Of a stretch of DNA of 64,000 nt, positions 9,173 to 17,778 are shown piece by piece (positions within the stretch are counted from its first letter, which is position 1; each line of letters begins with the position of its first letter). The DNA is taken from assembly GCF_014269035.2 (NCBI RefSeq), contig NZ_JABWRP020000024.1:1-64000 (forward strand). Direction: 5' to 3'. Source of the DNA: Pseudomonas vlassakiae (lineage in GTDB: Bacteria; Pseudomonadota; Gammaproteobacteria; Pseudomonadales; Pseudomonadaceae). The notes under the pieces were generated by a model. The model saw only the letters and a program-made list of their open reading frames with translations. It was not told the origin of the DNA and made no database searches. Made by a program: the position numbers and the translations under genes.

Positions 9173-9188
9173 GCAGATGTCATGCCAG
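9173..9188 (-). promoter_or_regulatory. Candidate sigma-54 promoter for the ABC/monooxygenase operon
   Basis: Read on the minus strand the sequence is CTGGCATGACATCTGCAA: a GG and a GC separated by exactly ten bases, as required for the -24/-12 elements recognised by sigma-54 (consensus TGGCAC-N5-TTGC). Transcription would start near 9160, about 27 bases before the GTG of the binding-protein gene. It shares the ATCTGC -12 region with the opposite promoter at 9505. Confidence 0.6.
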
Positions 9189-9257
9189 CCTTGTTTCCAC
9201 GTATTTACTGGGCGCCAGCAGCCTTCCAGACGCGCTAACCGCACAAACTGCCCAGTT

Positions 9258-9277
9258 ACTGTTGGAATGCAGACAGT
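9258..9277. promoter_or_regulatory. Inverted repeat between divergent promoters, possible activator site
   Basis: ACTGT-N10-ACAGT lies 70 bases upstream of the minus-strand promoter and about 230 bases upstream of the plus-strand one. That is a plausible location for a sigma-54 enhancer-binding protein. Arms of five bases are short, so chance cannot be excluded. Confidence 0.25.
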
Positions 9278-9292
9278 CAGCCAATAGAGGGC

Positions 9293-9367
9293 CCTGTGGG
9301 AGCGGGTTTACCCGCGAATGCGGCGGTGGCCATGCCAGAGCATTCGCGGGTAAACCCGCTCCCACAG
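9293..9367. repeat. REP palindrome in the divergent promoter region
   Basis: A near-perfect long inverted repeat with arms TGTGGGAGCGGGTTTACCCG and its reverse complement, separated by about 25 bases. This is the common REP pair of P. putida. It occupies the middle of the 462-base gap between the two divergent genes (9134-9595), which otherwise holds only the promoter elements listed here. Confidence 0.8.
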
Positions 9368-9504
9368 GTTCGCCGGCTGATCTGGATATTTGTATATAAC
9401 CCACACTGTTTCAAATACAACACGGCCACAACAAAACTTGCTGTTTCGTTCATCTTCACACACTCAATTACTTGGCAAAGCCGCAACTTCCGGTCTTTCG
9501 TCAG

Positions 9505-9521
9505 CTGGCACAGAATCTGCT
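9505..9521 (+). promoter_or_regulatory. Candidate sigma-54 promoter for the TonB receptor gene
   Basis: CTGGCACAGAATCTGCT has the -24 motif TGGCAC and a -12 GC, with exactly ten bases between the GG and the GC. Transcription would start near 9532, leaving an untranslated leader of about 64 bases before the ATG at 9596. No good sigma-70 promoter was evident in the same stretch. Confidence 0.62.
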
Positions 9522-9595
9522 CTTACCGCTTTCGACAGGCCTGACTATTCCCATAGAACGCCGAGGACCTACGATGACTCTCAAGGAATACGACG

Positions 9596-11695
9596 ATGCG
9601 TGCGATTCACCCCCACCCACTGCGCCTGGCCATCCGCCACGCTGCTCTGGCCACCCTGCTGGCCCCGGCCACGGTACTGGCCGCTGACCCTACCCTCGGC
9701 ACGGTGACTGTGCAGGCCGCCAAGCAGACTGAAGTGCAACAGGCCGCCAGCGCCCTCGCCGAGGTACCCGGTGGCACCAGCGTGGTCGACAGCGAAGAAG
9801 TCGCCAAAGGCCGTACCGCTACCCTGCAGGACACCCTGGCCTACCAGCCCGGTGTATTCGTACAGTCCACCGGCGGCAACGACGCGGCAAAGATCTCGAT
9901 CCGTGGCTCCGGGGCCAACACCTCGCCCGGCTACTTCCGCGAAGGCATCAAGTTCCTCTTCGACGGCCTGCCACTGACTGGCCCTGGCGGCACCCCGTAC
10001 GAATTCCTCAATGCCAGCGGCGTCAACTACACCGAGATCCTGCGCGGCGCCAACGCCTTCCAGTATGGCGCGCTGACCCTCGGCGGCGCGGTCAACTTCG
10101 TCAACCACAGCGGCTATAGCGCCCCCGGCCTGCGCGTGCGTGCCGAGGCCGGCAGCTACCACTACCAGAAGCAGAGCATCAGCTACGGCGGTGTGGAAGG
10201 TGGCCTGGATTACTACCTGCAGGCCGACAACTACCGCAACGACGGCTACCGCGACTACAGCCTGTCGAAAAGCTCGGGCATCGTCGCCAACGCCGGCTAC
10301 CGCTTCAACCCGAAGCTGGAAACCCGCCTGCTGCTGCGCTACCGCGACGAGACCCACAACGACCCCAGCGCCACCACCCTCGACAATGCCCTGCACCACC
10401 CGCGCCGGGCCAGCGCCACCGCAGAAAGCAGCGGCGCTGGTGCACGCCGCCCGGGCAGCATCTGGGCCGGCAGCAAGACCACCTACACCTTCGACGACGA
10501 CGCGCGGCTGACCTTCGGCCTGTCGTACCACGACTACCGCCACACCAACAGCCCGCGCAGCCCGAGCAATCCCAGCTACTGGGACTGGCACGACCTTGGC
10601 CTGCTGCTGGGCTATGACCGGGTCGACTACCTGTTTGGCCACGAGAGCCGCAGCAATATCGCCTTTACTTCGACCCAGCACCTGCGCGGTGGGGTGGATT
10701 CGGCCAACGGCAACAAGGTGTCGCTCAAGCAGGTCAACTACAAGGACTCGTTCGGCCGGGTGATCGCCCTGGGCAACGACATCAACCTGGTCGACAACCT
10801 GTGGCTTACCAGCGGCGTGTCGTTCATCAATGTGCGGCGCAAGGTCAACATCGACTACGCGGTCAACCCCAACACCACGACCTTCCCGCAGCATGTCGAC
10901 TATGACAACTGGAGCGTCGCCCCGCGCATCGGCCTGCGCTACGAGATCAACCCCGAGCTGCAGGTATTCACCAACTTCAGCCGCAGCATCGACCCGCCCG
11001 CGTCATGGGAATACTCCGGCTCCGGCCCGACCCTGCCGTACATCCGCCCGTTGGTGGAGCAGAAGGCCAACACCTTCGAAGTCGGCATCAAGGGTTCGCA
11101 CGGCATCTTCGACGGCAGCCTGGCGCTGTACCGCTCGTGGATCCACGACGAACTGCTGAACGTGCAGATCATCCCTGCTACCTCCACCGCAGCAGCGGTT
11201 ACCGGCGCGTTCAACGCTTCACCAACCATCCACCAGGGTGTCGAAGCCGGGCTCAATACGCGCCTGTGGGACAACACCCAGGGCGACCTGGTGCGCTGGC
11301 GACAGTCGTACACCTACAACGACTTCTACTACCGGCATGACGACACCTTCGGCGACAACCAGCTGCCAGGTGTGCCCAAGCATATCTACCAGGGCGAACT
11401 GCAATACCAGGACCACAGCGGCTGGTACACCGGGGTGAACGTGCAATCGGCATCGCGCACGGCGGTGGACTATGCCAACAGCCTGTATGCGCCGTCGTAC
11501 ACGATCTGGGGGGCGAACCTGGGGTATGAGGCGCCGAAGGGCAACTGGAAGGTCTCGCTGGACCTGAAGAACCTGGCCAACAAGGCGTACGTGACGGCGG
11601 TGACGCCGGTGTACAACGCGCGCGGGCTGGATACCGCGTCGTTCTGGCCGGGGGATGGGATCGGGGCTTATGTAGGGGTTGAAGTTCGCTACTGA
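9596..11695 (+). CDS. TonB-dependent outer-membrane receptor
   Basis: A 699-residue outer-membrane receptor. A signal peptide ends near residue 29 (ATVLA-A). A likely TonB box is TLGTVTVQA just after it. The plug domain spans about 40-160, with LQDTLAYQPGVFVQ, KISIRGSGAN and EILRGANAFQYGALTLGGAVNF, followed by a 22-strand barrel ending in the aromatic C-terminus VGVEVRY. The start follows AAGGAA. No TonB-interacting N-terminal signalling domain (FecA STN type) is visible, so it does not appear to signal to an ECF sigma factor. It diverges from the ABC/monooxygenase operon and shares promoter type with it, suggesting a substrate too scarce or large for porins. An iron-siderophore role is possible but no Fur box or siderophore gene is nearby. 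Confidence 0.92.
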   Translation: MRAIHPHPLRLAIRHAALATLLAPATVLAADPTLGTVTVQAAKQTEVQQAASALAEVPGGTSVVDSEEVAKGRTATLQDTLAYQPGVFVQSTGGNDAAKISIRGSGANTSPGYFREGIKFLFDGLPLTGPGGTPYEFLNASGVNYTEILRGANAFQYGALTLGGAVNFVNHSGYSAPGLRVRAEAGSYHYQKQSISYGGVEGGLDYYLQADNYRNDGYRDYSLSKSSGIVANAGYRFNPKLETRLLLRYRDETHNDPSATTLDNALHHPRRASATAESSGAGARRPGSIWAGSKTTYTFDDDARLTFGLSYHDYRHTNSPRSPSNPSYWDWHDLGLLLGYDRVDYLFGHESRSNIAFTSTQHLRGGVDSANGNKVSLKQVNYKDSFGRVIALGNDINLVDNLWLTSGVSFINVRRKVNIDYAVNPNTTTFPQHVDYDNWSVAPRIGLRYEINPELQVFTNFSRSIDPPASWEYSGSGPTLPYIRPLVEQKANTFEVGIKGSHGIFDGSLALYRSWIHDELLNVQIIPATSTAAAVTGAFNASPTIHQGVEAGLNTRLWDNTQGDLVRWRQSYTYNDFYYRHDDTFGDNQLPGVPKHIYQGELQYQDHSGWYTGVNVQSASRTAVDYANSLYAPSYTIWGANLGYEAPKGNWKVSLDLKNLANKAYVTAVTPVYNARGLDTASFWPGDGIGAYVGVEVRY

Positions 11696-11707
11696 TTTTT
11701 CCTGTGG

Positions 11708-11764
11708 CGGCCTGTCGCGGATAAATCCGCTCCTGCACGGAGCAGATTTATCCGCGAACAGGCC
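11708..11764. repeat. REP palindrome between convergent genes
   Basis: GGCCTGTCGCGGATAAATCC and its near reverse complement flank a short centre (TGCAC). The hairpin lies 13 bases after the receptor stop and 10 bases before the GST stop, so it may end transcription from both sides. Confidence 0.7.
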
Positions 11765-11773
11765 GGTACTGGC

Positions 11774-12397
11774 TTACGCCGTCCGCGGCATCAGCTCGTA
11801 GGGATGCTTCCACCCCGGCACCGCCTGAATACGCTGCTTCCACGCCTCGATGTAGCTGAAATCGGTCAGCACGATCCCGGTGTCCTCCGGCATGAACACA
11901 TACCCCGCCAGCGACAGGTCGGCAATGGTCAGCCGCTCGCCGACCATGAACGGCGCCTTCGCCAGGTGCGCATCGACAATCCGGTACGCCGCCGTGGCCC
12001 GCTCCCGCAGGAAGCCGGTCACTTGCGTCTCACCTGTCTTCTTCAGGCACAGCAGGAAACGCAGCGCCGCGTAGTAGCTGGTGAACTTGTGGTTGTCGAA
12101 CAGCATCCAGCGCCAGATCTCGCGCTTTTCATTGTCGTCACGCGGGCCGAACTGGCCGGTGCGCTCGGCGAGGTATTCAAGAATCAACGCCGACTGGGTC
12201 AGCCGCTGCCCAGCGTGCTCCAGCACCGGCACCTCACCCTGCTCGTTGACCTCGTCACGCCATTGCGGGTCGCGGGTCTGGCCGTTGAAGAAATCGACGA
12301 ACACCGGTTGCCAGTCCTGGCCAGTGAGTTCGAGCATCAGCGCAGCCTTGTAGGCGTTGCCGGATTCGGCGAAGCAATGCAGCGTATAGTCGGGCAT
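11774..12397 (-). CDS. Glutathione S-transferase
   Basis: A 207-residue cytosolic GST. The N-terminal thioredoxin-like domain (1-80) has the active-site region CFAESGNAYK and the cis-Pro element EVPVLEHAGQRLTQSALILEYLAE, which binds glutathione. The helical C-terminal domain (90-205) contains the family N-capping motif LTIADLSLAGY. The start at 12397 is preceded by GAAGG at the right distance. It stands alone, convergent to the TonB receptor gene and divergent from a GNAT gene. The physiological electrophile is unknown. Confidence 0.9.
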   Translation of the reverse strand: MPDYTLHCFAESGNAYKAALMLELTGQDWQPVFVDFFNGQTRDPQWRDEVNEQGEVPVLEHAGQRLTQSALILEYLAERTGQFGPRDDNEKREIWRWMLFDNHKFTSYYAALRFLLCLKKTGETQVTGFLRERATAAYRIVDAHLAKAPFMVGERLTIADLSLAGYVFMPEDTGIVLTDFSYIEAWKQRIQAVPGWKHPYELMPRTA

Positions 12398-12522
12398 GGG
12401 CGGACCTTCAGTTTCCTTTGAATGATCGATTTGGGCATTCACGGCAAATCCGTAACGGCGCTCCCACAGATTACACAAAAATAAGCTTAAATTTCCCGAT
12501 CAACCCGCCAGGAAGGCCTGCA

Positions 12523-13053
12523 ATGCCCTACCCCGATCTGCCTCGTACCCTGTCCACGCCGCGTACCCTGCTGGTCCGCCCGGCGCCGGCGTTTGCCCAG
12601 CAACTGCAGCAGGCGCTGCTCGACAGCTACAGCCTGCACCAACCGTTCCTGGCCTGGGCCAAGCCCGACTGGACCTTGAAGGAGGTGCAGGAAACGCTGC
12701 AACTGAGCGCCGAGGAGTTCCTCGACCCAGCCAAGGAAAAGCGCTATTTCATCCTCGCACCGGACAGCGGTGAAGTGATCGGCTGCATCGGCCTGCGTCC
12801 TGGCGATGACCAGTACGAAGTGGGCTATTGGGCGAGCCAGGCCAGCAGCGGCCAGGGCCTGATGCGTGAGGCGCTGACCTGCCTGCTGGACGCCGTCGAT
12901 GCCCCGGTGTGGCTGACCACTGATATCGATAACCATGCCAGCCAGCGCCTGGCCGAAAGCGCCGGGTTCGTGCGGGCTGGCAGCCAGCTGACTGAATTCG
13001 ACCCCAGCACGCCGAGGCCTGTGTACCGACGCGTTCCTGCGGGAAACCGGTGA
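12523..13053 (+). CDS. GNAT-family N-acetyltransferase (RimJ/RimL-like)
   Basis: A 176-residue protein of the RimJ/RimL-type acetyltransferase group. It opens with TLSTPRTLLVRPAP, carries the GEVIGCIGLRPGDDQYEVGYW beta strands (cut to the key residues GCIGLRP and EVGYW) and the acetyl-CoA loop ASSGQGLMREAL, and ends with the NHASQRLAESAGF motif in which Asn and Ser sit near the active site. The start at 12523 follows CAGGAAGG. The acceptor is unknown; members modify ribosomal proteins, amino acids or antibiotics. Confidence 0.85.
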   Translation: MPYPDLPRTLSTPRTLLVRPAPAFAQQLQQALLDSYSLHQPFLAWAKPDWTLKEVQETLQLSAEEFLDPAKEKRYFILAPDSGEVIGCIGLRPGDDQYEVGYWASQASSGQGLMREALTCLLDAVDAPVWLTTDIDNHASQRLAESAGFVRAGSQLTEFDPSTPRPVYRRVPAGNR

Positions 13054-13086
13054 GCCAACTTCTCCATCGGCTGGAGCAATTCGCCT

Positions 13087-13965
13087 TTATTTCTTGCGCT
13101 GCATCCAGGCGGCCCCAAGGCCACTCAGGCAGATGATGGCAATGCCCAGCAAGCTCGCGCTGTCCGGCACCTGGCCGTAGATCAGCAGCCCCAGCAACCC
13201 GGCAAACACGATCTGGCAGTAGCTGAACGGTGCCAGCAGCGCTGGCGCAGCATGGCGGAAGGCCTGGGTCAGCAGCAGGTGCGCGCTCATGCCGAAACCG
13301 CCCAGGGCCAGCATCAGCAATGCATGGTCCCAGCGCGGCACTTCCCAGAAGAACGGCACCAGCACACTCATCACCAGGGTGTTGCAAAGCCCCGCGTAGA
13401 AGTTGCTGGTGGTCGGGCTGTCGTATGCCGCCAGGATGCGCGTGAGCAGCTGATAGAAGCAGAAGCCCAGTGCCGAACCGAACGGATACAGGATCGCCGG
13501 GGTGAACATCGCGCCACCGGGGTGCACCACCACCAGAACACCGATGAAGCCCAATACCACCGCCACCCATTGCCCTGTCGTCACCCGCTCCTTGAGCAAG
13601 GGCGCCGAGAGCGCGGTGACCAGCACCGGGGCGAGAAAGTTGACCGAGGTTGCCTCGGCCAGGGGCAGGTATTGCAGGCCGCTGGTGAACAGCAGGCTGG
13701 TGCTCAAGAGGCTCAGTGCACGCAAGGTCTGCAGCAGCGGGCGACGGGTGCGCAAGACATTGAGCCCGGACTTGGGCAGGAAAATCCCGGCCATCAACAG
13801 CGTGTGCACCACATAACGGGCCCACACCACCATGACGATCGGATACAGCCCACCGAGGAACTTGGACAAGGCATCGTGACTGGCGAACAGGAAGGTCGCC
13901 ACCACTACCAGGGCAATGCCACGCAGGGGTTGGTTGACTCCGGACAACGGTGTACTGGAACTCAT
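13087..13965 (-). CDS. DMT-superfamily transporter with two EamA domains
   Basis: A 292-residue inner-membrane protein with about ten hydrophobic segments arranged as two EamA repeats (about 14-145 and 155-288). Landmarks are FLFASHDALSKFL in the first helix, PLAEATSVNFLAPVLVTAL in the first repeat and APFSYCQIVFAGLLGLL in the second. Family members usually export amino acids, nucleosides or other metabolites. No neighbouring gene points to a substrate. It converges on the GNAT gene with a 33-base gap. Confidence 0.87.
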   Translation of the reverse strand: MSSSTPLSGVNQPLRGIALVVVATFLFASHDALSKFLGGLYPIVMVVWARYVVHTLLMAGIFLPKSGLNVLRTRRPLLQTLRALSLLSTSLLFTSGLQYLPLAEATSVNFLAPVLVTALSAPLLKERVTTGQWVAVVLGFIGVLVVVHPGGAMFTPAILYPFGSALGFCFYQLLTRILAAYDSPTTSNFYAGLCNTLVMSVLVPFFWEVPRWDHALLMLALGGFGMSAHLLLTQAFRHAAPALLAPFSYCQIVFAGLLGLLIYGQVPDSASLLGIAIICLSGLGAAWMQRKK

Positions 13966-14190
13966 GGCGTTCTCGTCGGCGGCGCGGCTCAGTGCTGCGT
14001 CAGGGGCAGGTGCGACAGCACGGATTCTAGAAGAGATACGACAACTTAAGGAAGTTCAATTCCAGGCTTTGCCTGGGACGTTCGCCATTCCGTTCGCTGA
14101 TCGACCACTTTCTACCCCGACTGCATGGCCTGTGCCTGGCAAAGCGCGCACCATCGCCTGCGGACCCTCGACCTCGAACAAGGAGTTTTC

Positions 14191-15015
14191 ATGCAACGGC
14201 TCACTACCCGCAACGGCCTGGACCTGCCCTGCATCGGCCTGGGCACCTGGCCAATGACCGGCGACGCGTGCACCCGCGCCGTGCACCAGGCGCTGGAGCT
14301 GGGTTACCGGCACATCGACACCGCCACTGCCTACGCCAACGAAGCCGCTGTCGGCCAGGCCCTGCGTGACAGCAGCGTGCCGCGTGAGCAGATCCACCTG
14401 ACCACCAAAGTCTGGTGGGACCGCCTTGAGCCCAAGGCCATGCGCCAGTCGCTGGAAGACAGCCTGCGGGCGCTGGGCACCGAGCAGGTCGACCTGTTCC
14501 ACATCCACTGGCCCGCCAAGGACTGGGACCTGGCCCGCAGCATCGAAACCCTGGTGGCATTGCGCGACGAGGGCAAGGCGCGCTGCATTGGCGTGGCCAA
14601 CTTCCCGCTCGGCCTGCTGCGCCGTGTGGTCGAGGAACTGGGCGCGCCACTGTCGGCGATCCAGGTCGAATACCACGTATTGCTCGACCAGCAACCGCTG
14701 CTCGACTACGCTCGCCAGCATGACATGGTGCTGACCGCCTACACCCCGCTGGCCCGTGGCCGCGCGGCGGAGCAGGCGGTGATCCGCGAGATTGCGCGCA
14801 AGCATGGCGTACTGCCGAGCCAGGTGGCGTTGAACTGGTTGCTCGATCAAGCGGGCGTAGCGGTCATTCCCAAGGCCAGCTGCCGGGACAACCAGCTGGC
14901 CAACCTGGCGGCGCTGGAGGTGCGGCTGGATGATGCCGACCGCGCGCTGATTGCCGGGTTGCCGAAGGGGCAGCGGGTCGTCAGCCCGGACTTTGCGCCG
15001 GACTGGAACAGCTGA
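14191..15015 (+). CDS. Aldo/keto reductase, 2,5-diketo-gluconate reductase (DkgB) type
   Basis: A 274-residue NADPH-dependent reductase. The start at 14191 is preceded by AAGGAG. The catalytic tetrad is visible as Asp in HIDTATAYANE, Tyr in the same motif, Lys in HLTTKVWWD and His in LFHIHWPAK. Cofactor-binding residues occur near the end in VIPKASCRDNQLANL. Length and motifs fit the DkgA/DkgB subgroup, which also reduces methylglyoxal and other small carbonyls. It is a single gene with no operon partner. Confidence 0.9.
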   Translation: MQRLTTRNGLDLPCIGLGTWPMTGDACTRAVHQALELGYRHIDTATAYANEAAVGQALRDSSVPREQIHLTTKVWWDRLEPKAMRQSLEDSLRALGTEQVDLFHIHWPAKDWDLARSIETLVALRDEGKARCIGVANFPLGLLRRVVEELGAPLSAIQVEYHVLLDQQPLLDYARQHDMVLTAYTPLARGRAAEQAVIREIARKHGVLPSQVALNWLLDQAGVAVIPKASCRDNQLANLAALEVRLDDADRALIAGLPKGQRVVSPDFAPDWNS

Positions 15016-15038
15016 GTCCTGACGGGGCCCTCGAACGA

Positions 15039-17129
15039 CTACACACAAACCTGCTTCAGGCGCTCACTGGCCGGCGCCGGCCGCCCGTACAGGTAGCCCT
15101 GGAAGTGCGAGCACCCTTCTGCCCGCAGCCGTTGCATCTGTTCTTGCGACTCCACGCCTTCGGCTGTGGTCTTGATCATCAGGCTGTTGGACAGCTCGGT
15201 GATCGCACGGATGATCGACATCGCCTCGCGGCTGTCGCACATGTCATGGACGAACGACTTGTCGATCTTGATCCGGTCGAACGGGAACGAACGCAGGTAG
15301 CCCAGCGACGAGTAGCCGGTGCCGAAGTCATCCAGCGAAATCGACACACCCAGGTCCTTCAGCGCCCGCAGTGTGCGCACGTTCTCTTCACTGTTGCCCA
15401 GCAGCACCGACTCGGTGATCTCCAGCTCCAGGCGCTGCGGTGCCAGGCCCGAGTCGGCCAGGGCCAGGGCCACGCTGTGAACCAGGTTGGCGTTCTTGAA
15501 CTGTACCGGCGACAGGTTCACCGACACGGTCTGCTCGGTGCCCCAGCTGGCCGCCTCCTGGCACGCCAGGTTCAGCGCCCGGGTACCGAGCTCGTGGATC
15601 AACCCGGTTTCCTCGGCGATGGGGATGAAGTCCATCGGCATGACCATGCCGCGGGTCGGGTGCTCCCAGCGCAACAGCGCCTCGTAGCCGGTCACACTGT
15701 TGGTCTGCTGGTCCACTACCGGCTGGTAATGCAGGTGCAACTGCCCCAGGTGCAGCGCGGTGCGCAGGTCGGTTTCCACCAGGCGGCGCTGACGGGCGGC
15801 GACATCCAGCTCCAGGTGGAAACACTCGTAACGGTTACGGCCGTTGCGTTTGGCCTCATACAGCGCCATGTCGGCGTAGCCGAGCAGTTGTTCGGCCTGG
15901 TCGTTGTCGTCGGGGGCGATGGCGATACCGATGCTGAGCCCCACCGAGAACTGATGGCCCTCGATCTGGAATGGCGGGCAGATCGCCTCGATCAGGCGCC
16001 TGGCGGTGTTGCAGGCGGCCTCGCGGCTGTCCAGATGGGTCAGCACCACGGCGAACTCGTCACCGCCCAAGCGGGCCAGGGTGTCGTGCTCGCGCAGCTC
16101 GCGGCGCAGGCGCTTGCCGAGCGCGCGCAGCAGCTTGTCACCGAAGGCATGGCCGAGGGAGTCGTTGATGTTCTTGAAGTTGTCCAGGTCCAGGCACAGT
16201 GCGGCAGTGAGCTTCTCGTTGTCGTGACCGCGCACCAGGGCCTGCTTGAGGCGCTCATGGAACAGGGTGCGATTGGGCAGCCCGGTAAGGGCGTCGTGGT
16301 GCGCCATATGGTGGATCTGCGCGTGGGCGGCCAGCTCTTCGGTGGCATCTTCGGCCACGAATAGCACGTAATCTGCCTGGCCGTCACACTGTTGGCTGAG
16401 CAGCGCGCGGCTGCGCAGGGTGCGCGGGCCACAGGCGGTGTCGACCCGGGTTTCGGCGGCAAAGCCCTTGCTGCTGCGCGCCCCACGGCTGAGCTGGGTT
16501 TCCAGGTAATCTGCCGCGGCCGGTGCCAGGCACTCTGCGGGCGTGTGGCCGATCATTGGCTTGGCGCCACCACCGAACAGGCGCTCGGCCTGTTGGTTGG
16601 CGAGCAGGATGCGCTGGCTTTCCAGGTCCTGGACGATGACGCTGGCAGGGATGTTGGCAATCACCGAGTCAAGGAACTGCGACAGGTTGGCCATTTCCTG
16701 GCTGTACTGCTCGGCCAGTTCCTTGGCTTGCAGCAGCTCCAGCTCCTGCTGGCGGCGCTCGGAAATGTCGCGGGTGACCTTGGCGAAGCCGACCAGCTGG
16801 CCGTGGTCGTCACGTACCGCCTCGATCACCACATGGGCGTGGAAGGCCGTGCCGTCCTTGCGCAGGCGCGCACCGATCTCTTCGAAACGGCCGCTGCTGC
16901 GGGCCTGTTCCAGGTTCTGCTCAGGCAGGCCGGCCGCGCGCTGGTCTTCGCTGTAGAACAGCGAGTAATGCTGGCCGACGATCTCCTCGGCGCGGTAGCC
17001 CTTGGCGCGCTGTGCGCCGGGGTTCCAGTTGGCGACAATACCGTCGGGGGTGAGCAGGTAGATGGCATAGTCCACCACGCTCTGGATCAACAGCCGGTAC
17101 ATGATGTCGGGGCTTGCGACTAACGACAT
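15039..17129 (-). CDS. PAS-PAS-GGDEF-EAL cyclic-di-GMP signalling protein
   Basis: A 696-residue cytoplasmic protein with no membrane segment. PAS domain 1 (about 10-125) and PAS domain 2 (about 150-265) are joined by a coiled coil. The GGDEF domain (about 275-435) has an intact GGDEF at 355-359 and an inhibitory RxxD site at 346-349. The EAL domain (about 450-690) keeps YEALLRW, DDFGTGYSSLGYL and KIDKSFV. Both catalytic halves therefore look functional, so it may make or destroy cyclic-di-GMP according to the PAS signal. The ligand or cofactor of the PAS domains is not evident. It is monocistronic. Confidence 0.95.
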   Translation of the reverse strand: MSLVASPDIMYRLLIQSVVDYAIYLLTPDGIVANWNPGAQRAKGYRAEEIVGQHYSLFYSEDQRAAGLPEQNLEQARSSGRFEEIGARLRKDGTAFHAHVVIEAVRDDHGQLVGFAKVTRDISERRQQELELLQAKELAEQYSQEMANLSQFLDSVIANIPASVIVQDLESQRILLANQQAERLFGGGAKPMIGHTPAECLAPAAADYLETQLSRGARSSKGFAAETRVDTACGPRTLRSRALLSQQCDGQADYVLFVAEDATEELAAHAQIHHMAHHDALTGLPNRTLFHERLKQALVRGHDNEKLTAALCLDLDNFKNINDSLGHAFGDKLLRALGKRLRRELREHDTLARLGGDEFAVVLTHLDSREAACNTARRLIEAICPPFQIEGHQFSVGLSIGIAIAPDDNDQAEQLLGYADMALYEAKRNGRNRYECFHLELDVAARQRRLVETDLRTALHLGQLHLHYQPVVDQQTNSVTGYEALLRWEHPTRGMVMPMDFIPIAEETGLIHELGTRALNLACQEAASWGTEQTVSVNLSPVQFKNANLVHSVALALADSGLAPQRLELEITESVLLGNSEENVRTLRALKDLGVSISLDDFGTGYSSLGYLRSFPFDRIKIDKSFVHDMCDSREAMSIIRAITELSNSLMIKTTAEGVESQEQMQRLRAEGCSHFQGYLYGRPAPASERLKQVCV

Positions 17130-17259
17130 GAAATTTACCTGAACCTGCGACGCGCACGAAAGAAACCCCGGGCCAGGGCGGCCGGGTCTTGTAAGGCAGT
17201 GCTGGCATTATGCCTTGCGAGTGAACTTTGTGAAGTAGGTCACAGAATTTTGCTGCGGG

Positions 17260-17754
17260 TCAGTGAAAGACGGAGGTCACCTGGTAGGTGAGCAGGTCAG
17301 GCTCGTCGGCGGGGAAGATCTGTTGCACAGGCCGGTGCAGGTCGGCCACCACGGCCTTGCAGAACGCCACCGCGATGGGATCCAGGGCGTAGCAACGCAG
17401 CAGCCAGTCGCCGGGGCTGGCGAGCAACTGGTTGGCCACGGCACGGCCAATACCCTGGCGCCGATAGCGCTTGAGGATGAACAGGTCGGCCAGTTCCAGC
17501 GCGTCGAAACCGGGCAGTTCGCTGCGCTCTACCAGCACGAAGCCGGCGATGAAACCGTCCGCCAGCACCAGGCTGGCGCTCCAGCCTGGGGACTGCCAGT
17601 AGCGCTGCAGGTGCTCTTCGTGAATGTAGAAACGGCCGTCCACTTCGACATCTTCCTGCTCCCAGTCGGAGGACTCATAGGCATAGAACTGGTAGAGGTT
17701 ACGGATCAGTTCGGCCTGATCGGGGGTGGTGGGCAGCAGTTCGATGGGCAGCAT
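17260..17754 (-). CDS. GNAT-family N-acetyltransferase
   Basis: A 164-residue acetyltransferase with the fold's acetyl-CoA-binding motif A at about 96-112 (KRYRRQGIGRAVANQLL). The upstream strand ALELADLFIL is also conserved. The C-terminal part ends in YQVTSVFH. The acceptor substrate is unknown. It lies between the GGDEF-EAL gene and a degraded RidA-like sequence, in the same orientation as both. Confidence 0.82.
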   Translation of the reverse strand: MLPIELLPTTPDQAELIRNLYQFYAYESSDWEQEDVEVDGRFYIHEEHLQRYWQSPGWSASLVLADGFIAGFVLVERSELPGFDALELADLFILKRYRRQGIGRAVANQLLASPGDWLLRCYALDPIAVAFCKAVVADLHRPVQQIFPADEPDLLTYQVTSVFH

Positions 17755-17778
17755 GGCTGGAGTGGCTCGGGCAAAACG

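Noticed and set aside
9581..10894. A 437-codon minus-strand open frame under the TonB receptor gene
   Set aside because: The plus strand encodes a full TonB receptor; the antisense frame is Val/Ala/Gly-rich and lacks any motif.
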